A DNA stretch of 50,958 nt, taken from Paludibacteraceae bacterium (GTDB taxonomy: Bacteria > Bacteroidota > Bacteroidia > Bacteroidales > Paludibacteraceae). Location: assembly GCA_017430235.1 (NCBI GenBank), contig JAFRNH010000004.1, positions 1 through 50,958 of the forward strand. Reading direction: 5' to 3'. Position numbers and translations under genes: made by a program. The notes under the pieces are model-generated. The model was not told where the DNA came from, ran no database searches, and saw nothing but the letters and a program-made list of their open reading frames with translations. Of this stretch, positions 27,279-36,226 are shown piece after piece (position 1 is the stretch's first letter; every line of letters begins with the position of its first letter).

Positions 27279-27740
27279 TTATTTCTGTTTTTTCAGAAGA
27301 ACCGTTTCAATAGCGTTTTTTAATTCGTTCTTTGACATTGCTCCGCGGGCCATTTGTGCTTGTCCATCTTGCGGAATAAATACTAATAAAGGAATAGATG
27401 TGGCACCAAACATTCTTCCTAATTCTCTCTCTTTGTCCACATCAATTTTGTAAATATAGATTTGTCCTTTGTACTCGTTTGCTAATTCGTCTAAGTAAGG
27501 AGAAATCATTCTACATGGACCACACCAAGTTGCATAAAAGTCCAAAATGCATGGTTTGTCTCCCAAGTATTTCCATTCGTTAGCGTTAACATCGGCAACT
27601 TTTTGGTTGAACTCGGCATTATTTATATGAATTACTTTTCCTTCTTTGTCACTTTTCGCATCTTTGTTTGCTGCACAAACACATGAAGAAATTCCGACTA
27701 GGAAACAAAGGACAGCTGTTTTAAATATACTATTTCTCAT
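27279..27740 (-). CDS. Exported thioredoxin-like protein
   Basis: A 153-residue protein with a hydrophobic signal (residues 7-18) ending in a possible lipobox GISSC (Cys20); it is exported to the periplasm, possibly as a lipoprotein. The thioredoxin fold holds the active site [10 protein letters not shown] (Cys73-Cys76) and the cis-proline SIPLLVFI. It likely exchanges disulfides with periplasmic partners. I take the ATG at 27740; an earlier TTG at 27773 overlaps the predicted promoter. It lies 10 bases ahead of rfbA, possibly in the same transcript, though no functional link to rhamnose is evident. Confidence 0.88.
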   Translation of the reverse strand: MRNSIFKTAVLCFLVGISSCVCAANKDAKSDKEGKVIHINNAEFNQKVADVNANEWKYLGDKPCILDFYATWCGPCRMISPYLDELANEYKGQIYIYKIDVDKERELGRMFGATSIPLLVFIPQDGQAQMARGAMSKNELKNAIETVLLKKQK

Positions 27741-27770
27741 ATCAGATAAGTTTTGTTCGTAAAATTTCCC

Positions 27771-27778
27771 CAAAAGTA
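27771..27778 (-). promoter_or_regulatory. -7 element of the thioredoxin/rfbACD operon
   Basis: On the minus strand TACTTTTG fits TAnnTTTG and lies 30 bases before the ATG at 27740. No TTTG at 19 bases is visible. Its position favours the short start of the thioredoxin gene. Confidence 0.4.
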
Positions 27779-27875
27779 CTATTTATATTTCAAAAAGAGG
27801 CCCTTTTCTGAAAATCTTTTAATTCATTATGTTAAAAAAGATGTAAACAAGGTGTCTAACTATCCTAAAAAAGAT

Positions 27876-27883
27876 TATCTTTG
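27876..27883 (+). promoter_or_regulatory. -7 element of the WbpM-type gene
   Basis: TATCTTTG fits TAnnTTTG and lies 34 bases before the ATG at 27918. The usual -33 TTTG is not seen. With the thioredoxin site it forms a divergent promoter region. Confidence 0.4.
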
Positions 27884-27917
27884 CAATAAAAATTAGTCAA
27901 CGCAACTGTCATTATGT

Positions 27918-29843
27918 ATGTCAGAATATTTTGGTAACATATTTAAATCCTTTATTGATTATTGTTCGAGCAAGACATATTCGCGATGGATCGTTTTGTT
28001 GCTAGACTTATTCATTGTTCTTTCTTCCTTCCTTTTCATCGTGTTCGTTGCAGGGTGTACGTCATCCTCATTGCCTACTTTAGATGTTTTGGGGAAAATG
28101 TTTGCGGTTTTATTTCTTTACGTTTTTTCTTTTATATTTATAAAACCGTATTATAGCATGATTCGCCACTCTGGCGTACGTGATATTACTCAGATAATAA
28201 AAGCCAATCTCTTGGTTCTCGCATTGTATTTTTTGTTGAAGTTGAGTGCCTTTGTTATTCGAGATTTGGATTTCTATTTGTTGTCTTTCCCTGAAATGCT
28301 TTTCGAAATATGTATTGTGATCATTGCAATGATTATATACAGAATCGGGGTGAAATTGTTTTATTCGGATTTTGATTATGGACATAAGAATGTTTGCTCG
28401 AATGTCATTATATATGGAGCAGGAAGCGTAGGCGTCGTTGTGAATGATGCATTAAAGCAACAGGAGGGAATGTGCAATCATGTGGTTTCCTTCGTAGACG
28501 ATAACCGCAGTAAAATGAATAAAACGATTGATGGTATTCCAATTTTGCCAGTGGATGAGGTTCTGACTCCTGCTTATGTGAAAAAGGAAAATATCGATTG
28601 CTTGATACTTGCTGTCCCAAAGATATCTGCAAGCAAGCGACAAACGATTATCAATCGTGCACTGAATTTGAATCTTAAAGTGAAGTCGGTGCCCGCAATT
28701 GAATCGTGGATTTATGACAATTTCACACCTAATCAATTGGAGAATGTTAAGATAGAGGATTTGTTGGAGCGTGATCCGATTGTTCTGAATGATGGAAATA
28801 TGAACAAGGAGATTGCTGGTAAGATCGTTTTGGTGACAGGTGCAGCAGGGTCTATCGGAAGTGAAATTGTTCGTCAGATCATGAAATACAATCCGAAAAA
28901 AATCATTGCGTTGGATCAGGCGGAAACATCTTTGTTTGACTTGCAGTTTGAAATCAAAAATTCAGAAGTTTATAAAAAATACTTAACCCGAATCGAGATT
29001 GTTATTGCGGATGTGAAAGATGCCATTTTCATAGATTCCGTATTTGCCAAATATCATCCTGATTTAATCTATCATGCTGCTGCTTATAAACATGTCCCTC
29101 TAATGGAGGAGAACCCTTACGAGGCAACCTTGATAAATGTGTTTGGTACTAAAGTGGTCGCAGAGACGGCTATCAAATATCATGTGAATAAGTTTGTGAT
29201 GATATCGACAGACAAAGCGGTGAATCCAACCAACGTGATGGGTGCCACTAAACGTCTTGCCGAAATCTTTGTTCAAAGTCGATCCTCCGAAGTAACCTCT
29301 TTTGTCACAACGCGCTTTGGTAATGTGTTGGGCTCTAACGGGTCGGTTATACCTTTGTTCCATAAACAATTGGCACTTGGCGGACCGCTTACAGTGACGC
29401 ATAAGGATATTATTCGATATTTTATGACGATTCCAGAAGCAACAAGCCTCGTGTTGGAAGCAGGTGCGATTGGTCATGATGGAGACATTTTCGTTTTTGA
29501 CATGGGTCAGCCTGTGAAGATATATGATATGGCGAGAAATATGATCCGATTGTCTAAGGCAACCGGAGTGGAAATTAAAGAAATCGGTCTTCGCCCAGGA
29601 GAAAAATTGTATGAGGAACTTCTTTCTAACAAAGAAAATGTAATACCAACCGAACATCCTAAAATTATGCATGCTAAGGTGAGTCGTTACGAAAGAAGTG
29701 TTGTGGATAAATATATGGAGGAGTTGCATGTCGTATTGAATGGTTGCAATTCGATGAGCATCGTTGCGAAAATAAAAGAATTTTTGCCTGAGTATATAAG
29801 TAACAACAGTGAGTTTTCTAAATTAGATAAGGACAGTGTTTGA
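27918..29843 (+). CDS. WbpM/FlaA1-type nucleotide-sugar 4,6-dehydratase
   Basis: A 641-residue membrane-linked enzyme. The N-terminal 150 residues hold about four membrane helices; a Rossmann-like CoA-binding domain (VIIYGAGSVGVVV) follows, and then the catalytic SDR domain starting at TGAAGSIGSEIVRQI. The active site reads STDKAVNPTNVMGATK: Ser430 and Lys445 are kept but Met441 stands at the usual Tyr position, the Ser-Met-Lys triad known from WbpM. WbpM converts UDP-GlcNAc to UDP-4-keto-6-deoxy-GlcNAc (for example toward QuiNAc) at the inner membrane. The downstream manA overlaps closely. It is divergent from the rfb operon and probably works on envelope polysaccharide. Confidence 0.9.
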   Translation: MSEYFGNIFKSFIDYCSSKTYSRWIVLLLDLFIVLSSFLFIVFVAGCTSSSLPTLDVLGKMFAVLFLYVFSFIFIKPYYSMIRHSGVRDITQIIKANLLVLALYFLLKLSAFVIRDLDFYLLSFPEMLFEICIVIIAMIIYRIGVKLFYSDFDYGHKNVCSNVIIYGAGSVGVVVNDALKQQEGMCNHVVSFVDDNRSKMNKTIDGIPILPVDEVLTPAYVKKENIDCLILAVPKISASKRQTIINRALNLNLKVKSVPAIESWIYDNFTPNQLENVKIEDLLERDPIVLNDGNMNKEIAGKIVLVTGAAGSIGSEIVRQIMKYNPKKIIALDQAETSLFDLQFEIKNSEVYKKYLTRIEIVIADVKDAIFIDSVFAKYHPDLIYHAAAYKHVPLMEENPYEATLINVFGTKVVAETAIKYHVNKFVMISTDKAVNPTNVMGATKRLAEIFVQSRSSEVTSFVTTRFGNVLGSNGSVIPLFHKQLALGGPLTVTHKDIIRYFMTIPEATSLVLEAGAIGHDGDIFVFDMGQPVKIYDMARNMIRLSKATGVEIKEIGLRPGEKLYEELLSNKENVIPTEHPKIMHAKVSRYERSVVDKYMEELHVVLNGCNSMSIVAKIKEFLPEYISNNSEFSKLDKDSV

Positions 29844-29844
29844 G

Positions 29845-30888
29845 ATGATTACATTATACCCATTAAAGTTTGAGTTGAATCTGTTTGAATTAGTGTGGGG
29901 AGGAAACCGTTTGAAACCATTCAAGGGACTCCCATCTGACTTGAATGATAAGATTGGTGAAAGTTGGGAAATTAGTGCTGTCCCAGGTAGAGAGTCTATC
30001 ATATCGAACGGACCATTAAAAGGGAAGACATTAAATGCTCTGATTGAAACGTATGGAGATTTGTTGTTGGGTAAAACGGTCTCATCTTTATATGGAACTA
30101 ATTTCCCGTTATTGGTTAAATTTATTGATGCGGCGGAGGACCTTTCTATACAAGTTCATCCAAATGACGAGTTGGCTCAAGCCCGTCATGGGTGTTTCGG
30201 CAAAACTGAAATGTGGTATGTGATGGATGCTGTCCCTGATGCTAAATTGTATTGTGGATTTAAGACTCCGATTTCGAAATATGAGTATCAAAAGAGAATT
30301 GAAGACAATTCAATTTGTGAAGTTTTGCAGGAATATTCAGTCTCTAAGGGGGATGTGTTCTTCATACCTGCGGGACGCGTACATGCGATCTGTGGAGGTT
30401 CGTTGGTGGCTGAGGTTCAGCAAAGTAGCGATGTAACATATCGTATCTATGACTATGGACGGTTGGACCTGAATGGAGAACCGAGAGTGTTGCATACTGA
30501 TTTGGCAATGGAAGCAATTAATTATGCTGTCACTGACACAAACAAGACTTATTATGAAAAGAAGCTAAACAAGCCTGTCTGTGTGGCTGAGTGCCAGTTC
30601 TTTACAGTAAAATTACTGGATATAAATAGAGGTTTCCATCGTAAATTGTACAAATATGACTCTTTCATTATTTATATGTGCTTACAAGGTAATTGTACCA
30701 TAGAAGTGTTGAGTTCGAGAGGGTATGATGGAGGAGACAAACCAGAATTGACAAAAATATCGTTGACTGTTGGAAATAGTTGCTTAATCCCCGCTTCAGT
30801 GGCCGATGTGATGATTGTGCCTAATAATTTAGCTAGTACAACCAAATTGTTGGAGGTGTATATCGACAACAAACATTTTAACAAATAG
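29845..30888 (+). CDS. manA: Mannose-6-phosphate isomerase, type I
   Basis: A 347-residue zinc enzyme that interconverts mannose-6-phosphate and fructose-6-phosphate, feeding GDP-mannose and related sugars. FIDAAEDLSIQVHPND and GKTEMWYV carry the typical zinc ligands (Gln/His and Glu). PAGRVHAICGG gives the later His, followed by QQSSDVTYRIYDYGR. The size is near that of Bacteroidota ManA. The ATG at 29845 directly follows the stop of the WbpM-type gene (29841-29843). A 104-base gap with a good promoter separates it from the MORN gene. Confidence 0.93.
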   Translation: MITLYPLKFELNLFELVWGGNRLKPFKGLPSDLNDKIGESWEISAVPGRESIISNGPLKGKTLNALIETYGDLLLGKTVSSLYGTNFPLLVKFIDAAEDLSIQVHPNDELAQARHGCFGKTEMWYVMDAVPDAKLYCGFKTPISKYEYQKRIEDNSICEVLQEYSVSKGDVFFIPAGRVHAICGGSLVAEVQQSSDVTYRIYDYGRLDLNGEPRVLHTDLAMEAINYAVTDTNKTYYEKKLNKPVCVAECQFFTVKLLDINRGFHRKLYKYDSFIIYMCLQGNCTIEVLSSRGYDGGDKPELTKISLTVGNSCLIPASVADVMIVPNNLASTTKLLEVYIDNKHFNK

Positions 30889-30918
30889 CATGATATGTGC
30901 AAAAAAAGCGGAAATGGT

Positions 30919-30949
30919 TTTGTCTGCCAAAAATTTCTTTATATATTTG
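30919..30949 (+). promoter_or_regulatory. Promoter of the MORN gene
   Basis: TTTG (30919-30922), exactly 19 bases, then TATATTTG (30942-30949). This is a full match to the Bacteroidota housekeeping promoter. Transcription would start near 30956, about 37 bases before the ATG. Confidence 0.75.
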
Positions 30950-30992
30950 TGCGTTTAGATTTTGTAAATACATAAAAAAATAGAATAAGATT

Positions 30993-31469
30993 ATGAAGAC
31001 AAAACTTTTTGCAATTATTGCAGTTTTTTCTTTGATTTGCTTTGAAGCAAGTGCAGTTTCTCCTTGTAAGGGTAAATGTAGAGACGGAAAGGGTACGTAT
31101 ACGTTTGATACAGGAGAGGTTTATTCAGGAACTTTTAAGGATGGTAAGTTTGATGGAAAGGGAACTTACAAATTTAAGAGTGGCGCTACGTATGAGGGCG
31201 ATTATAAAGCAGGTGTCCGTGAAGGAAAAGGAAAATTCACATTCCCTACAGGAGATGTGTATGAAGGAGAGTTCAAAAATGGATATCCTGATGGAAAAGG
31301 TGTATATCGCTATTCAACGGGTGATAAATATGAAGGAGAATTCAAAGAAGGAAAAATGAATGGAGAAGGTACTTATACATACAAGAGTGGAACAAAACAG
31401 GTAGGTATCTTTGAAGAGGGTGACTTGGTTGAAGAAATTAGTATTGAGCGTCCTCGTAAGAACAAGTAA
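30993..31469 (+). CDS. Exported MORN-repeat protein
   Basis: A 158-residue protein with an N-terminal signal peptide (about 1-21). Four full MORN repeats follow with an exact 23-residue period, beginning at Tyr44, Tyr67, Tyr90 and Tyr113 (YSGTFKDG, YEGDYKAG, YEGEFKNG, YEGEFKEG, each with GKGxY/F). A partial unit (DGKGTYTFDTG) stands before them. MORN repeats form beta-hairpin rods that bind proteins or membranes. The C-terminus is basic (ERPRKNK). Cys25 and Cys29 near the mature N-terminus could form a disulfide. It has its own strong promoter and is followed by a terminator, so it is probably a single-gene unit. Its partner is unknown. Confidence 0.88.
   Translation: MKTKLFAIIAVFSLICFEASAVSPCKGKCRDGKGTYTFDTGEVYSGTFKDGKFDGKGTYKFKSGATYEGDYKAGVREGKGKFTFPTGDVYEGEFKNGYPDGKGVYRYSTGDKYEGEFKEGKMNGEGTYTYKSGTKQVGIFEEGDLVEEISIERPRKNK
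31122..31397 (+). repeat. Four in-frame 69-bp MORN units
   Basis: The coding repeat spans residues 44-135: four units of 23 codons (69 bp). The DNA copies have diverged, so only the protein repeat is regular. Confidence 0.85.
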
Positions 31470-31492
31470 TTGGTTTTTCTAACATATAATTA

Positions 31493-31525
31493 GGGATGCT
31501 ACCATAGGTAGCTCCCTTTTTTTTT
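31493..31525 (+). terminator. Terminator after the MORN gene, ending 3 bases before the next ORF
   Basis: GGGA and GCTACC (one bulged T between them) pair with GGTAGC and TCCC around a 3-base ATA loop, followed by nine Ts (31517-31525). The next ATG is at 31529, with only three bases between. Confidence 0.85.
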
Positions 31526-31528
31526 AAC

Positions 31529-32461
31529 ATGAGATTTTTAAGACTTTTTTTTATTTTACATATACTCCTTTTTTCTTCTTGTCAACATATTCAAGAACGA
31601 TTAAATACAATTGTTGGTGAAGAAAAGGATTCTGTGCTTGATAGCACGTCCACACACGTTTTGCAAGATACATTGACTCTTGATTCTGTCCCCCCACTAT
31701 CAAAAGATTCAGTGCATTTGAAATTTTTATTTAAAGATGTAAATGGGAGAAGTGTCAATACCAGAATCCCTGTTTTGATGTGTTTTAACTCGGTTTTTGA
31801 GACTATCTATACGAATAACAATGGATATATTGATACTATTGTTGATTTAAATGATGTTCAGATTGTTATCTCTCCTGACACTTTATATTACCCTGTGTCT
31901 GATTATGCTGGCGATATCTTAAATGAGTCTTTTGTGTTGCCTTTGAGATCTGTCAGAGGACGTATTATGGAAGAGGATGGAACGCCATTGCGTTTTATGC
32001 CAATTCACGTTCATTCGAAATTCAAATCCAAAGGGAAAAAGGATATAGAGTCTTTCGACGATGATTTTATTGTCAGAACCGACTCGTTTGGCTATTATCG
32101 CACTTATGTGCCAGAGAATGTGTTCCGTGTGACATTGCGTAGCTGTGGATTCTTTGTGGGTGCCATAACAAGACACGAACTGCTAAGCTATCCGACTCAA
32201 AACTTCTTGTTTATTCCGTTCGAATTTAAGAATTTGTGCGGAGAGGCAACTCCAGTTTACCAAATGTCGATCTTGTTGAAGGATATAGACCTCACTATTT
32301 CTGCTGATGTGATGAGTGAACTTTTCAAATATGATGATGTGCTGGAATCTACATCAGAGGCTTACTTCATTGCAGAACGTGGCAATTCTACTCTCAGAAA
32401 AAAATCCACAAAGAGAAATGCAGTTTTCCGTAGCACCATGTTTACGGTGTGTGTTCATTAA
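31529..32461 (+). CDS. Lipoprotein of unknown function
   Basis: A 310-residue predicted lipoprotein (lipobox FSSC, Cys18). A Ser/Thr-rich stretch follows. The middle part has two beta-sandwich-like stretches with the wording of carboxypeptidase-regulatory or Ig-like domains: FKDVNGRSVNTRIPVLM and GRIMEEDGTPLRFMPIHVHS, with TDSFGYYRTYVP. Such modules occur in Bacteroidota surface proteins. I do not recognise the protein, and no catalytic motif is visible. The C-terminus is basic (RKKSTKRNAVFRST). It starts right behind the MORN terminator and ends 6 bases from the end of the opposing gldB gene with no hairpin between, so the two transcripts may overlap. Confidence 0.7.
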   Translation: MRFLRLFFILHILLFSSCQHIQERLNTIVGEEKDSVLDSTSTHVLQDTLTLDSVPPLSKDSVHLKFLFKDVNGRSVNTRIPVLMCFNSVFETIYTNNNGYIDTIVDLNDVQIVISPDTLYYPVSDYAGDILNESFVLPLRSVRGRIMEEDGTPLRFMPIHVHSKFKSKGKKDIESFDDDFIVRTDSFGYYRTYVPENVFRVTLRSCGFFVGAITRHELLSYPTQNFLFIPFEFKNLCGEATPVYQMSILLKDIDLTISADVMSELFKYDDVLESTSEAYFIAERGNSTLRKKSTKRNAVFRSTMFTVCVH

Positions 32462-32467
32462 TGTGGA

Positions 32468-33574
32468 TTATGGTCTGTAGTTGGATTGTGCAAGAATCAT
32501 TTGCGCATCCTTGTTGTCTGTTAGAAGTTCCTCTAAAGTGATTTGCTCATTTCTATCCATGTATTGACTAACGATTTTCCACCCAAGCCATAAAACTGCT
32601 TGACTAGGAGCTTGATGTTGGTTGTCGTCAGAGAAATACTTCGTATTGTTAGCAGGGTATATGAAATCAGATATGGTCTTACTATTGGTTGAGAATAATA
32701 GATTATGCTCTCTTAGGTAATTCCACATGTTTTTTTCGTTCTGTTCACACCATTCCCATTGGCCTTGGTCATATCCGATAAACAATTTCTTGTCTTTTTG
32801 GGGAAGTAATGCCTCTTCTATGTATAACATCTTCCCATAATGAATCATATTGTCCAGTAGGTTGCCTCCTCCTTCATTCGTAATTGGATACTCTGAACAG
32901 ATCCAATGATACAATGCATCTGGAACAAGCTTCTCTCGTTTCAGATTTGGAATCATGTAGTCGTATATTCCAGGTACATATTTGTAATTCTCATAGTTTG
33001 CTCCTAGAAAATATTCAACAGAGACATAGACTGAAGATGAGTCTGCTGCTATATATTCGGCAAACCCTGAAAAGAAGGTACATACCTTAGGAATTCTGAA
33101 ACTAGGTATTAATGTTTTTGCTCTAGAAAAGGCATTGGTAAAATCCTTTTCCAAATCAGATACGTCTTCGTATTCTTTCTCGCAATCTTTGTATAGATCG
33201 CTGTAGGCAGGGTGGGAGAGGAACAAGTATAACAATGTGGACGGATGAATGTCTTGCGCACCCGTCATGGCTCCTAATTGATATAGGTATAATTGAAATC
33301 GTTCTCCATGTTTCGCTTTTATGGCGTCAATCTTTTCACTAAGGCAAATAGAATCACCTTTTGGAATGTTAACCGTCAACATATCATAATTGCCGGTTCT
33401 GGCTGGTTTTGTGATGCACTGGTCCAATTGGTATATCTCTTTGTCCATTCGGATGATTTCCGTTTGAGCTTCAGGAATGTCTTGAGTGGCTATTTGTTGA
33501 AAGCGATTCTGCTTGTTGCAACTGAATGCGACAAGCAGAATGAATGGTATGAATTTAAACGATTTCTTCATCAT
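32468..33574 (-). CDS. gldB: GldB-like gliding-motility/T9SS lipoprotein
   Basis: A 368-residue lipoprotein (lipobox AFSC, Cys19). The C-terminal half matches the GldB family: NEGGGNLLDNMIHYGKMLYIEEALLPQ, IGYDQGQWEWCEQNEKNMWNYLREHNLLFSTN and QAVLWLGWKIVSQYM. In flavobacteria GldB is needed for gliding and type IX secretion; Bacteroidales keep a relative even when non-motile. It lies at the outer membrane or periplasm. It follows the ABC-F gene after 5 bases, so the two are co-transcribed. Its presence suits the T9SS cargo at the left end, but the secretion core genes are not in this window. Confidence 0.85.
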   Translation of the reverse strand: MMKKSFKFIPFILLVAFSCNKQNRFQQIATQDIPEAQTEIIRMDKEIYQLDQCITKPARTGNYDMLTVNIPKGDSICLSEKIDAIKAKHGERFQLYLYQLGAMTGAQDIHPSTLLYLFLSHPAYSDLYKDCEKEYEDVSDLEKDFTNAFSRAKTLIPSFRIPKVCTFFSGFAEYIAADSSSVYVSVEYFLGANYENYKYVPGIYDYMIPNLKREKLVPDALYHWICSEYPITNEGGGNLLDNMIHYGKMLYIEEALLPQKDKKLFIGYDQGQWEWCEQNEKNMWNYLREHNLLFSTNSKTISDFIYPANNTKYFSDDNQHQAPSQAVLWLGWKIVSQYMDRNEQITLEELLTDNKDAQMILAQSNYRP

Positions 33575-33579
33575 ACAGA

Positions 33580-35208
<1,629 letters not shown>

Positions 35209-35221
35209 TTATTTCTTCTTG

Positions 35222-35229
35222 CAAAGATA
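35222..35229 (-). promoter_or_regulatory. -7 element of the ABC-F/gldB unit
   Basis: On the minus strand TATCTTTG fits TAnnTTTG and lies 25 bases before the ATG at 35196. The -33 element is not clear. Confidence 0.45.
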
Positions 35230-35261
35230 CGATTTTTAATTGTAACGTGAAAGCTGTACTT

Positions 35262-36155
35262 TCATAGTTTCTCGAATGGTTGATCTTTGTAAAGATCTGC
35301 CGCTTCCTTCCAAATGATTTCAGGGTCGCGTTTAAACCATGTGATCTGTTTTTTTGCGTAATGACGCGTGTTTTGTTGAATCATCTGTTTGGCATAGTCG
35401 AGTGTCCAGTTGCCGTCGAAGTATTCAAATAATTCTTTGTAACCGACAGTGTTAAGTGCATTAAGTTCTCTGTATGGGTAGAGCGAATGTGCTTCTTCCA
35501 GCAGACCATCCTGAAACATTTTTTCTACGCGCAGATTGATTCGTTCGTATAATTCTTCCCTTGACCTTGTGATGCCTATTTTTTCGATGGTGAAAGGTCT
35601 TTCTTTCTTGCTATTCTTCCGAATGGAAGAGTAGGGCTTGCCTGTTTGCAGGCATATCTCTAAGGCGTGGATGATTCGTTTCCCGTTTTTAGGATCAACG
35701 GTTGCGTAGTATTCTGGATCCAACAATCTTAGTTCTTTTTGTAGGTTTTCAATCCCTTCGGTTTCGAAACGTTTCCATAGGGAACTTCGTAGTTCTTCGT
35801 CTATATTGGGAACGTCGTCAATCCCTTTGCAAATGGCATCAATGTATAACATAGAGCCGCCAGTCATGATGAGTGTGTCGTGTTTCTGAAATAGTTCGTT
35901 ACACTTGGCAAGTGCATCGATTTCAAACTTTCCGCAGCTGTAATAGTCATGGATGGACAGATGTCCGACGAAGTGATGGGGCACACGTTTCAACTCTTCC
36001 TCAGTGGGGGCGGCAGTGCCAATCTTCATTTCTCGAAACATTTGTCGGGAGTCGCACGAGAGTATTTCTGTATGCAGTTTTTCTGCCATTTGCAGACTAT
36101 ATTCAGTCTTGCCAACAGCTGTAGGTCCGAGAATGATGATTAGTTTTTTCTCCAT
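35262..36155 (-). CDS. miaA: tRNA dimethylallyltransferase
   Basis: A 297-residue enzyme that adds a dimethylallyl group to A37 of tRNAs reading codons that start with [10 protein letters not shown] at residues 10-18 is the P-loop, [17 protein letters not shown] is the conserved D-x-R-Q region, and [15 protein letters not shown] and KRIIHALEI follow; the C-terminal [18 protein letters not shown] is the usual last motif. Length is normal. The start lies 15 bases downstream of the glgP terminator; no promoter of its own was found between. Confidence 0.95.
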   Translation of the reverse strand: MEKKLIIILGPTAVGKTEYSLQMAEKLHTEILSCDSRQMFREMKIGTAAPTEEELKRVPHHFVGHLSIHDYYSCGKFEIDALAKCNELFQKHDTLIMTGGSMLYIDAICKGIDDVPNIDEELRSSLWKRFETEGIENLQKELRLLDPEYYATVDPKNGKRIIHALEICLQTGKPYSSIRKNSKKERPFTIEKIGITRSREELYERINLRVEKMFQDGLLEEAHSLYPYRELNALNTVGYKELFEYFDGNWTLDYAKQMIQQNTRHYAKKQITWFKRDPEIIWKEAADLYKDQPFEKL

Positions 36156-36170
36156 GTTGTGAAGTTATAG

Positions 36171-36195
36171 AAAAAAAGCGAGGATGACTCCTCGC
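36171..36195 (-). terminator. Terminator after glgP, 15 bases before miaA
   Basis: On the minus strand GCGAGGA (36195-36189) pairs with TCCTCGC (36184-36178) around a 4-base loop, followed by seven Ts (36177-36171). The tract ends 15 bases before the miaA ATG at 36155. A shorter T run also follows the stem on the plus strand. Confidence 0.85.
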
Positions 36196-36226
36196 CTTTT
36201 TATGAAGTTTTGAAAATTGTTTCAAA

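Noticed and set aside
29100-29729. Long antisense open frame inside the WbpM-type gene
   Set aside because: The sense frame has full family motifs; the antisense translation is rich in His, Cys and Phe with no recognisable domain, so it is a shadow.
31122-31397. Regular 69-bp period taken as a CRISPR or DNA tandem repeat
   Set aside because: The period is in frame and only the protein is conserved; there are no unique spacers.
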